From: VRUE01 sp963702575
Lineage (GTDB): Bacteria > Actinomycetota > Thermoleophilia > Solirubrobacterales > 70-9
DNA length: 64,000 nt
Assembly (NCBI GenBank): GCA_963702575.1
Contig: CAVPCU010000002.1
Location: 248,001-312,000 of the forward strand
Direction of reading: 5' to 3'
Shown: in pieces, positions 39,080 through 49,231 of the stretch
Numbering within the stretch: the first letter of the stretch is position 1
Layout: the number at the start of each line of letters is the position of its first letter
Made by a program: the position numbers and the translations under genes
Notes under the pieces: model-generated
The model's database searches: none
What the model was told of the DNA's origin: nothing
The model's input: only the letters and a program-made list of their open reading frames with translations

Positions 39080-41898
39080 AGCGCTTCAGCGCAATCTGGG
39101 CTGCAGCGCTTCTGTGCGGCCTGCTCAGCGCCCCGGCAAGCTCCGCCTTCGGCCTCAAAGGCCTCGACGTGACGATCCTCGGCGAACACGGCGAAGCGGC
39201 GATGAGCGCGGGCACCCACCCCTTCGAACTGCATACCGAATTCGACCCCGAAACCGAAATCAGCCCGGAATTCGGCGAAATCCCCGCCGGGCAGCTGCGC
39301 GAAGCCGGCGGCGAACTGCCGCCGGGCCTGACCGGCTCGCCCTTCGCCGCGCACCAGTGCCAGGGCGTCGACTTCGCGACGATCGTCGAAGTCGGCGGGA
39401 TCGAACAGCCCAACTGCCCCGACAGCTCGGTGCTCGGCCAGGTCGTCAACGAAGTCGCGATAGGCACCGGCGAACGCTTCACCCTCACCACCCCCCTCTA
39501 CAACCTCGCGCCCCCTCCCGGCGTCGCGGCGAAGCTGGGCTTCAAGCCCTACAAGGCCGCCCCGGTGACGGCCGACGTCGGGGTCAAGGACACCCCCCCC
39601 TACAACGTCACCTTCGCCGCCACCAACATCACCCAGATCGTGCGCGTGCTCAAAACCGAAATAACGCTGTGGGGCAACCCCTCAGACCCCGCCCACGACA
39701 AACAGCGCGGCTCCTGCGGGCTGATCCTGGTGACCCCCCACGAAACCCTGGAAGCCGAAGGCAGCTGCCCGACCCCGGCCGGCATCCCCTTCCTCACCCT
39801 GCCGCGCAGCTGCACCGGGCCGCTGAGCTTCAGCTTCGACGCGCGCTCCTGGGAAGGTGAGACCTTCCACGGCTCGGTCGAAACCCACGACAACTCCACC
39901 CCGCCCAACCCGTTGGGGATCGGCGAATGCGACCAGGTCCGCTTCGGGCCGACGATCACCTCGCTGCCGACCACCACCCAGGCCGCCAGCCCCTCGGGCC
40001 TCGACTTCCACCTCGACGTGGAAAACCCCGGCCTCACCAACCCCACGGGGACCTCGCGCTCAGACCTGAAGAAGGCCGTCGTCACCCTGCCCAAGGGCGT
40101 GACGATCAACCCCTCCCAGGCAGAAGGCCTGGCGGTCTGCACCGAAGCGGACTTCGAAGGCGAGAAGGCCGGCTCCGAATTCGGCGCCGGCTGCCCGGCT
40201 GCCTCGAAGATCGGCACGACCGAAGTCGAAACGCCGCTGCTGGAAGGCAAGATCCTCAAGGGCTCGCTCTTCGTCGCCGCCCCCCGCAAGAACCCCTTCG
40301 GCACCCTGATCGCCCTCTACATGACCTTCAAGGAACCCGAAATGGGGATCGGGATCAAGCTCGCCGGCAAGGTCGAGCCCGATCCCAAAACCGGCCAGCT
40401 CCTCGCCACCTTCGACGAACTCCCCCAGCAGCCCTTCTCCCACTTCCGCCTGCACTTCCGCGAAGGCGGGCGCAGCCCGCTGGTCACCCCGCCCTCCTGC
40501 GGCACCTACACCACCCAGGCGCTCTTCACCCCCTGGGCCAACCCCCAGAACCCGCTTCAGACCAGCGCCTCCTTCGAAATCGACTCCGGCGTCAACGGCG
40601 GCCCCTGCCCCGCGGGCGCGACGCCGCCCTTCAACCCGGGCTTTGACGCCGGCACGCTCAACAACGCCGCCGGCTCCTACTCCCCCTTCTACACCCGCCT
40701 CACCCGCCCCGACGGCAACCAGGACCTGACCAAGTTCTCCGCCACCCTGCCGCTCGGCCTGGTCGCCCGCCTCGCCGGGGTCAGCCGCTGCCCCGACGCC
40801 CAGATCTCCCTGGCCAAGACCAAGAGCGGGCTCGCCGAGCTCGCCAGCCCAAGCTGTCCGCTCAACTCCCTGATCGGCACCCTGCAGGCAGGGGCCGGAG
40901 TCGGCTCCCAGCTCACCTTCGTGCCCGGCAAGGTCTACCTAGCCGGCCCCTACAACGGCGCCCCGCTCAGCGTCGTTGAGATCGTCCCCGCGGTCGCCGG
41001 GCCCTTTGACGTCGGCACCGTCGTCGTCCGCCAGGCGCTTCTCATCGACCCCCGCACCGCCGAAGTCCGCGTCGATGGCGCCCGCTCTGACCCGATCCCC
41101 CATATGCTCGCCGGGATCCCGCTCTCGGTGCGCGACGTGCGCGTAAACGTCAACCGCTCCGGCTTCACCCTCAACCCGACCAGCTGCGATCGATCCCAGT
41201 TCCTCGCCCAGCTGTGGGGGGGAGGGGCTGACCCCTTCAGCGCCGCCGATGACGCCCCCGTCGCCCGCACCGCCCCCTTCCAGGCCGCCGGCTGCCAGAG
41301 CCTCGGGTTCAAGCCCGCCCTCTCCCTGAAGCTGAAGGGCGGCGCCAAGCGCGGCAAGTTCCCCAAGCTGACCGGCGTCTACACGCCGCGCCCCGGCGAC
41401 GCGAACCTCTCAGAGCTGGTCCTGCGCCTGCCGCACTCCGCCTTCTTGGAACAGGGCCACTTCAAGACGATCTGCACCAGGGTTCAGTTCGCGGCGGGGG
41501 CGGGCAGCGGCGCCGGCTGCCCGGCCGCCTCGATCTACGGCCAGGCCACCGCGTATACGCCGCTGTTGAGCGAACCCCTCAGCGGCAACGTCTACCTGCG
41601 CTCCTCCGACCACAACCTGCCCGACCTGGTCGCCGCCCTGCACGGGTTGGTCGACGTCGAAGCGGTGGCCAGGATCGACTCCTCCCACGGCGGCATCAGG
41701 GCGACCTTCTCCGAAACCCCCGACGCGCCCCTGGAAAAGGTCGTGGTGAAGATGCAGGGCGGCAAGAAGGGCCTGATCGTCAACAGCACCGATCTCTGCA
41801 CCCGCCCCCACCGGGCAAACCTCCACCTCTCCGCCCACAACGGCAAGGAACTATCGACCGACCCGTTGGTGCGGGCGCAGTGCGGGAGGCGGCGGTGA
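39076..41898 (+). CDS. secreted three-module Cys-paired protein (operon gene 4)
   Basis: 940 residues from ATG 39076-39078 (ATGA overlap; GGGAGG upstream). Signal peptide about 1-24, A-G-T-H-P-F-E near 45, and three modules with C-P-A-A-S-K-I-G, C-P-L-N-S-L-I-G and C-P-A-A-S-I-Y-G. It is almost identical to gene 6 (46409-49231) at DNA and protein level, with visible changes only at about 36-46 and a few single residues (L/V, E/G, S/N in the last third). It is also close to gene 2 in its second half. The pair of genes 3-4 therefore looks like a tandem copy of genes 5-6. Confidence 0.65.
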   Translation: MKRFSAIWAAALLCGLLSAPASSAFGLKGLDVTILGEHGEAAMSAGTHPFELHTEFDPETEISPEFGEIPAGQLREAGGELPPGLTGSPFAAHQCQGVDFATIVEVGGIEQPNCPDSSVLGQVVNEVAIGTGERFTLTTPLYNLAPPPGVAAKLGFKPYKAAPVTADVGVKDTPPYNVTFAATNITQIVRVLKTEITLWGNPSDPAHDKQRGSCGLILVTPHETLEAEGSCPTPAGIPFLTLPRSCTGPLSFSFDARSWEGETFHGSVETHDNSTPPNPLGIGECDQVRFGPTITSLPTTTQAASPSGLDFHLDVENPGLTNPTGTSRSDLKKAVVTLPKGVTINPSQAEGLAVCTEADFEGEKAGSEFGAGCPAASKIGTTEVETPLLEGKILKGSLFVAAPRKNPFGTLIALYMTFKEPEMGIGIKLAGKVEPDPKTGQLLATFDELPQQPFSHFRLHFREGGRSPLVTPPSCGTYTTQALFTPWANPQNPLQTSASFEIDSGVNGGPCPAGATPPFNPGFDAGTLNNAAGSYSPFYTRLTRPDGNQDLTKFSATLPLGLVARLAGVSRCPDAQISLAKTKSGLAELASPSCPLNSLIGTLQAGAGVGSQLTFVPGKVYLAGPYNGAPLSVVEIVPAVAGPFDVGTVVVRQALLIDPRTAEVRVDGARSDPIPHMLAGIPLSVRDVRVNVNRSGFTLNPTSCDRSQFLAQLWGGGADPFSAADDAPVARTAPFQAAGCQSLGFKPALSLKLKGGAKRGKFPKLTGVYTPRPGDANLSELVLRLPHSAFLEQGHFKTICTRVQFAAGAGSGAGCPAASIYGQATAYTPLLSEPLSGNVYLRSSDHNLPDLVAALHGLVDVEAVARIDSSHGGIRATFSETPDAPLEKVVVKMQGGKKGLIVNSTDLCTRPHRANLHLSAHNGKELSTDPLVRAQCGRRR

Positions 41899-41906
41899 GG
41901 GCCCGG
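41763..41906 (+). repeat. 144-bp junction repeat, copy 2
   Basis: Spans the end of gene 4 and the start of gene 5; see copy 1 at 34487-34630. Confidence 0.85.
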
Positions 41907-44900
41907 GAGAGAGATAGCTTGCGAGGCTTAGGGAGTGTGAGAGCGGGTGCATTGTTGCGACGCGCAGCTGTTGTGCTGGCGGCGGGGGCTGCCCTGCTGA
42001 TGACCACTACTGCTGGGGCTTCGGCTGCCCAGGGCCCCCAGCCCCTCTGGCAGCGCTGTGACGGCGGCGCCGAAGACGTTTCCTGCGTGATTCCCCGTGG
42101 GATCGGGGTTGACCGGGTGAACGGTAAGCTCTATGTCGCCGATCAGAACAACAGCCGCATAGTCGAGTTCACCGCGTGGGGAGAGTTCGTCAGGGCCTTC
42201 GGCTGGGGGGTGGCGAATGGCTCGCCCGAAGCGCAGGTCTGCACCGTCGCGGTCAGTTGCAAAGCGGGGATCGAAGGCGGCGGCGCTGGGCAATTCAAAG
42301 TCCCACAGGGTGTTGCCGTCGATACGAGCGGCAATGTCTATGTCTATGACGATGTCGACAACCGCGTGCAGAAGTTCGACTCAGAAGGCCACTTCCTGCT
42401 GATGTTTGGCGGCAACGTCAACAAGACCAAAAGCGAAGAAGGTGGCTCGACCGAAGCGCAGCGAAACCTCTGCGTCGCCGGCTCGGGCGATGTCTGCCAG
42501 GCGGGCACTCTCGGCGCCGGCAAAGGCCAGTTCAACGTCTCAACGCCGACCTCAGCGATCGCGCTAGGTCCCGCCGCGGCCAACCGCCTCTACGTCGGCG
42601 ACAAAGGACGGATCCAGGTCTTCGACACCGAAGGCCACTACATCGAAGACATCCCCAACCCCGAAGGGGCGCTCACCGGCAACACGGTCAAGGCGCTGGC
42701 CGCGGGCCCGGCGGCCTCCGGCGTCGGCACCCTATACATGGCGCGCGAAGGCAAAGCCAACGTGATGCGCCTGAACGTGGCGACGGGGAAAAAGGTCGGC
42801 GGGGAATGCGCGGTCTCCCAGCCAACCGCTCTGGCGATGGCGGCCAACAGCGAAGGCGTGCCCGGCGGCAATCTCTACCTCTATGACGAAGCCACCAACC
42901 AGGGGCGTCAGTTCGGCGCCGCCAACGCGCTTGCCTGCCCCGACAAAGAAGCGCCCTTCGGCAAAGGCGATGTCGCCAGCTCGACCGGGATCGCGGCGAG
43001 CTCGGCCTGCTTCAACGCCGGCGCCAACACCGACGCCTACCTCTCCAACCCGGCTTTCATCGGCGCCTTCATCCGCGCCTACGGCCCGGCACCGGACAAG
43101 TCCTCCTGCGCCAAGCCCCTCTTCGCGCCCGAAGTAGCCAGCCAGTACGCGGTCTCGGTCACCACGAGCGAAGCCCGCCTTCAGGCCCAGATAAATCCGC
43201 GCTTCTACCCCGACACCACCTATCAGGTGAAGTATGCGACGGCGGCCTGCATCGAAGCCCAAGGTTGGAACGGCTCCTGCATGAAGAAAGAACCGGCCTC
43301 GCCGGCCCTGCTCGGCGCCCCGGCGTTCGACTTCCCCTTCACCAGCGCCGAGGTCTTCCTCAGCGGCCTGCAGCCGGCCACCGCCTACCGCTACCGCTTC
43401 GTCGCGACCAGCCACTGCAAAGAAATCGAACCCGAAGCGAGCTGCACGACGGAAGGCGCCGAACGCGCCTTCACCACCTTCCCGCTGCCCGAAGAAGGAA
43501 GGGGCTGCCCCAACGCCGCGGTGCGCCTCGGCGCCTCGGCGCTTTTGCCCGACTGCCGCGCCTATGAGATGGTCAGCCCGGTCGACAAGGAAGGCGCCGA
43601 CATCCTCGTGCAGACCGACGCCGCCGGCCGCCCCGCGCAGCGCAACCAAAGCGCCGAATCGGGCGACAGGTTCACCTTCTCGGCCTTCCGCGCCTTCGGC
43701 GATGCCCAGGGCGCCCCCTTCGCCTCCCAATACATCGCCAACCGCACCCACACGGGCTGGTCAAGCGAGAACATCTCGCCGCTGCGGGGAATCGGCTTCA
43801 ACGGCGCCATCGCGGGAGGGTTCTCGGAATTCCAGCTCTTCTCGCCGGACCTGTGCAGCGCCTGGATCGATCACTACTCGGGCACCGCAGCACCGCTGGC
43901 GACTGGTGCTGCGCCCCTGAACCTGAACCTCTACCGGCGCTCGGATTGCGGCGCGGGGGCCGGCGGCTATGAAACGCTCAGCAAGATCGTCGGCGGGGCC
44001 GAGATAGCGCCAGTCAAGGGCCTCTCGGCGGACGGCACCACGGCGATCTTCCGCGATACGGGCCACCTGAGCCAGGAAGCGGCGACGCGGGCCAGCGCGG
44101 CGGAAAACCTCCTCTGCACCTCGCCCACCCCGGTGAAAACGAAATCGCCCGCCTTCCAGTGGCTGCGCGACGGCAGCCCGATCGGCGGTGCCAGCACCGC
44201 CCAATACAGCGTCAACCCCGCCGAAGACGCCGGCCACACGATCCAGTGCCGGCTGACGGTAAGCGAAGGCGGCGCCGGCTCGACCGCGGTCGCGACCCCC
44301 GCCTGGGTGATCGAACCCTATCCATCGACCCCACCGCCGCTGGCGCCCGAGCAGATCGCCGCCCCGACCTCCAGCGGACCGCTGACGGTCGGAGGAGCCG
44401 GCAACCAGACGCTCAGCTGCGACCCGGGCGCCTGGCAAGGGGCCTCGAGCTTCGCCTACCAGTGGTACCGCAACGGCACGCCGCTGGTGGGCAATGGCGC
44501 AGAAACCTCCCAATACACCGTCCAGCCCGCCGACCTCACCAGCGCCGCCCTCTTCCAGTGCGAGGTGAGCGGCGAGAACGGCGAAGCATCGGGCGGCACG
44601 GTGGTGGCGACGAGCGAAGCGCTGGCCACCGACCCCGCTCTGGCGGCGCCGATCGCGCGGCCGAACATGTCGAATAAAAACCTGGTCCTCTACGCCGCCC
44701 ACGGAGCGGGCCAGTTGCGGGCGGTCTGCATCCTGCCGGGCGGGACCCAGAGCAGGGGCTGCGCGGCGGGGACCGCCTCGGAATTCGTCGTCGAGGGGCG
44801 GCGCGATCAAGTAATAGGGGCGCTCTCCGCCGACGGCTCACGGGTCTTCTGGAGCAACTCACGGGAAGGCACGGGGCGGCTCTACCTGCGCGAGAACCCG

Positions 44901-46412
44901 ATCCAGCCGCAGAGCGCCTTGGCGCACGGCCAGGCGGTGGGAGCGGGCGAACGGACCCTGGGCTCAAACGAAGTCAAAGCGCTGAGCACGACCTCGGGCG
45001 CCTTCGCGGCCGGGCAGACGCTGAGCGGCGAAGGGATCCCCTTCGGGACGACGATCGTCTCGGTCGGGGCGGGGACGCTGACGCTCTCGGCCAACGCGAC
45101 GAAAAGCACGGCGAGCACGGCCCCCCTGGCGGCGACGAGCAAATGCGAAGAAGCTCAGAAGGCCTGCACGGTGGGGGTCTCCGAAGCGGTCGAAGAACCG
45201 GAAAACAGCTCGCGCTTCTGGGCGGCGAGCGTGGACGGGAGTCGGGCTCTGTTCACCTCCGGTCCTGCCAATGCTGAAGCTCCACAGGGCCTCTATGAAT
45301 TCGAAACGGCAAGCGGGACGGCGAGCCAGATCGCCGGCGAAGTCCTCGGCGTGCTCGGACAGAGCAAAGACCTCTCGCGGATCTACTTCGTCTCGAAGGA
45401 AAAGCTGACGGGCGCAGAAGAAAACAGCGAGGGGGCGACGGCGCAGGCGGGGCAGCCGAACCTCTACCTGCGCCGGGGCGGCGCGCTGAGCTTCGTCGCG
45501 ACGCTTGCGGCGGTCGACGCGCAGTACGAAACCAACGCCAGGCTCTCGCCGGTTGACATCGAACCCTACCTGCACGGCGCCCGGGTCAGCGGCGACGGGG
45601 AAAGCGCCGCCTTCATCTCGACCGCGCAGCTGACGGGCTATGACAACACCGACATCTCGAGCGGGCAACCAGACGCCGAGGTCTACCTCTATGACGCACG
45701 GGCGAAGAAGCTGCTGTGCGCCTCCTGTAACCCGGGCGGGGCGCGGCCGGTGGGCCACAACCTGGTCATAAACGGCGGCGGTACGAGCAGCGAAGAACAG
45801 TACTGGGGCGCCGCAACCCTCCCATACATCGGCAACGAGCTCTACTTCTCCCACTTCCTCTCCGAAGACGGCAAGCGGCTCTTCTTCCACAGCTTCGGCC
45901 CGCTCGCCCCCGGCGACACCAACGGCAAGCAGGACGTCTATGAGTGGGAGGCCCCCGGCGCCGGCAGCTGCACCGAATCGGCCCCCTCCTTCAGCCCCCA
46001 AGACGAAGGCTGCCTCAACCTGGTCTCCACGGGCGAGAGCCCCCAGGATTCCGAACTGCTCGACGCCAGCCCCGACGGCCGCGACGTCTTCTTCAAGACC
46101 GGCTCGAGCCTGGTCAGCCGGGACCCCGGCCAGTTCGACGTCTATGACGCCCGCGTGGACGGCGGCTTCCCGCCCCCGCCCCCGCCGACGCCCCCCTGCG
46201 AAGGGGAAGCCTGCCAGGGCCCGCCGCCGCCCCCAGCCGAACTGACCCCGTCAAGCTCCACCTTCCGGGGCGCCGAAAACCCCGCCCCGCAAAAGCCGGC
46301 CCGCTGCGCGAAGAACCGGCGCCGGGTGGTGCGCGGCGGCAAACCCCGCTGCGTGAAGAAGCAAAGCCAACACCGACGAGCGCAGCGCCGCAACGGGAGG
46401 GCCGCACGATGA
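41895..46412 (+). CDS. giant secreted beta-propeller / Ig / TolB-like protein (operon gene 5)
   Basis: 1505 residues from GTG 41895-41897 (GTGA overlap; GTG 41880 also possible). Same order as genes 1 and 3. The N-terminal blade region mixes gene 1-like and gene 3-like stretches: S-C-V-I-P-R-G-I-G is gene 1-like, while N-V-Y-V-Y-D-D-V-D-N matches gene 3. A unique segment lies at 42665-42950. Y-E-M-V-S-P at about 556, Ig-like domains about 754 and 854, G-I-P-F-G-T-T-I about 1047, C-E-G-E-A-C-Q about 1435, and a two-Cys basic tail with C-x14-C. The patchwork suggests recombination between paralogues. Confidence 0.72.
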   Translation: MRARERDSLRGLGSVRAGALLRRAAVVLAAGAALLMTTTAGASAAQGPQPLWQRCDGGAEDVSCVIPRGIGVDRVNGKLYVADQNNSRIVEFTAWGEFVRAFGWGVANGSPEAQVCTVAVSCKAGIEGGGAGQFKVPQGVAVDTSGNVYVYDDVDNRVQKFDSEGHFLLMFGGNVNKTKSEEGGSTEAQRNLCVAGSGDVCQAGTLGAGKGQFNVSTPTSAIALGPAAANRLYVGDKGRIQVFDTEGHYIEDIPNPEGALTGNTVKALAAGPAASGVGTLYMAREGKANVMRLNVATGKKVGGECAVSQPTALAMAANSEGVPGGNLYLYDEATNQGRQFGAANALACPDKEAPFGKGDVASSTGIAASSACFNAGANTDAYLSNPAFIGAFIRAYGPAPDKSSCAKPLFAPEVASQYAVSVTTSEARLQAQINPRFYPDTTYQVKYATAACIEAQGWNGSCMKKEPASPALLGAPAFDFPFTSAEVFLSGLQPATAYRYRFVATSHCKEIEPEASCTTEGAERAFTTFPLPEEGRGCPNAAVRLGASALLPDCRAYEMVSPVDKEGADILVQTDAAGRPAQRNQSAESGDRFTFSAFRAFGDAQGAPFASQYIANRTHTGWSSENISPLRGIGFNGAIAGGFSEFQLFSPDLCSAWIDHYSGTAAPLATGAAPLNLNLYRRSDCGAGAGGYETLSKIVGGAEIAPVKGLSADGTTAIFRDTGHLSQEAATRASAAENLLCTSPTPVKTKSPAFQWLRDGSPIGGASTAQYSVNPAEDAGHTIQCRLTVSEGGAGSTAVATPAWVIEPYPSTPPPLAPEQIAAPTSSGPLTVGGAGNQTLSCDPGAWQGASSFAYQWYRNGTPLVGNGAETSQYTVQPADLTSAALFQCEVSGENGEASGGTVVATSEALATDPALAAPIARPNMSNKNLVLYAAHGAGQLRAVCILPGGTQSRGCAAGTASEFVVEGRRDQVIGALSADGSRVFWSNSREGTGRLYLRENPIQPQSALAHGQAVGAGERTLGSNEVKALSTTSGAFAAGQTLSGEGIPFGTTIVSVGAGTLTLSANATKSTASTAPLAATSKCEEAQKACTVGVSEAVEEPENSSRFWAASVDGSRALFTSGPANAEAPQGLYEFETASGTASQIAGEVLGVLGQSKDLSRIYFVSKEKLTGAEENSEGATAQAGQPNLYLRRGGALSFVATLAAVDAQYETNARLSPVDIEPYLHGARVSGDGESAAFISTAQLTGYDNTDISSGQPDAEVYLYDARAKKLLCASCNPGGARPVGHNLVINGGGTSSEEQYWGAATLPYIGNELYFSHFLSEDGKRLFFHSFGPLAPGDTNGKQDVYEWEAPGAGSCTESAPSFSPQDEGCLNLVSTGESPQDSELLDASPDGRDVFFKTGSSLVSRDPGQFDVYDARVDGGFPPPPPPTPPCEGEACQGPPPPPAELTPSSSTFRGAENPAPQKPARCAKNRRRVVRGGKPRCVKKQSQHRRAQRRNGRAAR

Positions 46413-49231
46413 AGCGCTTCAGCGCAATCTGGGCCGCAGCGCTTCTGTGCGGCCTGCTCAGCGCCCCGGCAAGCTCCGCCTTCGGCCTCAAAGGCCTCGA
46501 CGTGCGGATCCTCGGCGAAGGGGGCAAGCCGGCGATGAGCGCGGGCACCCACCCCTTCGAACTGCATACCGAATTCGACCCCGAAACCGAAATCAGCCCG
46601 GAATTCGGCGAAATCCCCGCCGGGCAGCTGCGCGAAGCCGGCGGCGAACTGCCGCCGGGGCTGACCGGCTCGCCCTTCGCCGCGCACCAGTGCCAGGGCG
46701 TCGACTTCGCGACGATCGTCGAAGTCGGCGGGATCGAACAGCCCAACTGCCCCGACAGCTCGGTGCTCGGCCAGGTCGTCAACGAAGTCGCGATAGGCAC
46801 CGGGGAACGCTTCACCCTCACCACCCCCCTCTACAACCTCGCGCCCCCTCCCGGCGTCGCGGCGAAGCTGGGCTTCAAGCCCTACAAGGCCGCCCCGGTG
46901 ACGGCCGACGTCGGGGTCAAGGACACCCCCCCCTACAACGTCACTTTCGCCGCCACCAACATCACCCAGATCGTGCGCGTGCTCAAAACCGAAATAACGC
47001 TGTGGGGCAACCCCTCAGACCCCGCCCACGACAAACAGCGCGGCTCCTGCGGGCTGATCCTGGTGACCCCCCACGAAACCCTGGAAGCCGAAGGCAGCTG
47101 CCCGACCCCGGCCGGCATCCCCTTCCTCACCCTGCCGCGCAGCTGCACCGGGCCGCTGAGCTTCAGCTTCGACGCGCGCTCCTGGGAAGGTGAGACCTTC
47201 CACGGCTCGGTCGAAACCCACGACAACTCCACCCCGCCCAACCCGCTGGGGATCGGCGAATGCGACCAGGTCCGCTTCGGGCCGACGATCACCTCGCTGC
47301 CGACCACCACCCAGGCCGCCAGCCCCTCGGGCCTCGACTTCCACCTCGACGTGGAAAACCCCGGCCTCACCAACCCCACGGGGACCTCGCGCTCAGACCT
47401 GAAGAAGGCCGTCGTCACCCTGCCCAAGGGCGTGACGATCAACCCCTCCCAGGCAGAAGGCCTGGCGGTCTGCACCGAAGCGGACTTCGAAGGCGAGAAG
47501 GCCGGCTCCGAATTCGGCGCCGGCTGCCCGGCTGCCTCGAAGATCGGCACGACCGAAGTCGAAACGCCGCTGCTGGAAGGCAAGATCCTCAAGGGCTCGC
47601 TCTTCGTCGCCGCCCCCCGCAAGAACCCCTTCGGCACCCTGATCGCCCTCTACATGACCTTCAAGGAACCCGAAATGGGGATCGGGATCAAGCTCGCCGG
47701 CAAGGTCGAGCCCGATCCCAAAACCGGCCAGCTCCTCGCCACCTTCGACGAACTCCCCCAGCAGCCCTTCTCCCACTTCCGCCTGCACTTCCGCGAAGGC
47801 GGGCGCAGCCCGCTGGTCACCCCGCCCTCCTGCGGCACCTACACCACCCAGGCGCTCTTCACCCCCTGGGCCAACCCCCAGAACCCGCTCCAGACCAGCG
47901 CCTCCTTCGAGATCGACTCCGGCGTTAACGGCGGCCCCTGCCCCGCGGGCGCGACGCCGCCCTTCAACCCGGGCTTTGACGCCGGCACGCTGAACAACGC
48001 CGCCGGCTCCTACTCCCCCTTCTACACCCGCCTCACCCGCCCCGACGGCAACCAGGACCTGACCAAGTTCTCCGCCACCCTGCCGCTCGGCCTGGTCGCC
48101 CGCCTCGCCGGGGTCAGCCGCTGCCCCGACGCCCAGATCTCCCTGGCCAAGACCAAGAGCGGGCTCGCCGAGCTCGCCAGCCCAAGCTGTCCGCTCAACT
48201 CCCTGATCGGCACCCTGCAGGCAGGGGCCGGAGTCGGCTCCCAGCTCACCTTCGTGCCCGGCAAGGTCTACCTAGCCGGCCCCTACAACGGCGCCCCGCT
48301 CAGCGTCGTTGAGATCGTCCCCGCGGTCGCCGGGCCCTTTGACGTCGGCACCGTCGTCGTCCGCCAGGCGCTTGTCATCGACCCCCGCACCGCCGAAGTC
48401 CGCGTCGATGGCGCCCGCTCTGACCCGATCCCCCATATGCTCGCCGGGATCCCGCTCTCGGTGCGCGACGTGCGCGTAAACGTCAACCGCTCCGGCTTCA
48501 CCCTCAACCCGACCAGCTGCGATCGATCCCAGTTCCTCGCCCAGCTGTGGGGGGGAGGGGCTGACCCCTTCAGCGCCGCCGATGACGCCCCCGTCGCCCG
48601 CACCGCCCCCTTCCAGGCCGCCGGCTGCCAGAGCCTCGGGTTCAAGCCCGCCCTCTCCCTGAAGCTGAAGGGCGGCGCCAAGCGCGGCAAGTTCCCCAAG
48701 CTGACCGGCGTCTACACGCCGCGCCCCGGCGACGCGAACCTCTCAGGGCTGGTCCTGCGCCTGCCGCACTCCGCCTTCTTGGAACAGGGCCACTTCAAGA
48801 CGATCTGCACCAGGGTTCAGTTCGCGGCGGGGGCGGGCAACGGCGCCGGCTGCCCGGCCGCCTCGATCTACGGCCAGGCCACCGCGTATACGCCGCTGCT
48901 GAGCGAACCCCTCAGCGGCAACGTCTACCTCCGCTCCTCCGACCACAACCTGCCCGACCTGGTCGCCGCCCTGCACGGGTTGGTCGACGTCGAAGCGGTG
49001 GCCAGGATCGACTCCTCCCACGGCGGCATCAGGGCGACCTTCTCCGAAACCCCCGACGCGCCCCTGGAAAAGGTCGTGGTGAAGATGCAGGGCGGCAAGA
49101 AGGGCCTGATCGTCAACAGCACCGATCTCTGCACCCGCCCCCACCGGGCAAACCTCCACCTCTCCGCCCACAACGGCAAGGAACTATCGACCGACCCGTT
49201 GGTGCGGGCGCAGTGCGGGAGGCGGCGGTGA
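46409..49231 (+). CDS. secreted three-module Cys-paired protein (operon gene 6)
   Basis: 940 residues from ATG 46409-46411 (ATGA overlap). Near-identical twin of gene 4, 7333 bp downstream of it. The differences visible by eye are V-T-I-L-G-E-H-G-E-A against V-R-I-L-G-E-G-G-K-P near residues 33-42, and single changes later. Its last third agrees with gene 2 where gene 4 differs (for example A-N-L-S-G-L-V), so conversion among copies is likely. Three Cys-paired modules and the R-A-Q-C-G-R-R-R end are intact. Confidence 0.65.
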   Translation: MKRFSAIWAAALLCGLLSAPASSAFGLKGLDVRILGEGGKPAMSAGTHPFELHTEFDPETEISPEFGEIPAGQLREAGGELPPGLTGSPFAAHQCQGVDFATIVEVGGIEQPNCPDSSVLGQVVNEVAIGTGERFTLTTPLYNLAPPPGVAAKLGFKPYKAAPVTADVGVKDTPPYNVTFAATNITQIVRVLKTEITLWGNPSDPAHDKQRGSCGLILVTPHETLEAEGSCPTPAGIPFLTLPRSCTGPLSFSFDARSWEGETFHGSVETHDNSTPPNPLGIGECDQVRFGPTITSLPTTTQAASPSGLDFHLDVENPGLTNPTGTSRSDLKKAVVTLPKGVTINPSQAEGLAVCTEADFEGEKAGSEFGAGCPAASKIGTTEVETPLLEGKILKGSLFVAAPRKNPFGTLIALYMTFKEPEMGIGIKLAGKVEPDPKTGQLLATFDELPQQPFSHFRLHFREGGRSPLVTPPSCGTYTTQALFTPWANPQNPLQTSASFEIDSGVNGGPCPAGATPPFNPGFDAGTLNNAAGSYSPFYTRLTRPDGNQDLTKFSATLPLGLVARLAGVSRCPDAQISLAKTKSGLAELASPSCPLNSLIGTLQAGAGVGSQLTFVPGKVYLAGPYNGAPLSVVEIVPAVAGPFDVGTVVVRQALVIDPRTAEVRVDGARSDPIPHMLAGIPLSVRDVRVNVNRSGFTLNPTSCDRSQFLAQLWGGGADPFSAADDAPVARTAPFQAAGCQSLGFKPALSLKLKGGAKRGKFPKLTGVYTPRPGDANLSGLVLRLPHSAFLEQGHFKTICTRVQFAAGAGNGAGCPAASIYGQATAYTPLLSEPLSGNVYLRSSDHNLPDLVAALHGLVDVEAVARIDSSHGGIRATFSETPDAPLEKVVVKMQGGKKGLIVNSTDLCTRPHRANLHLSAHNGKELSTDPLVRAQCGRRR

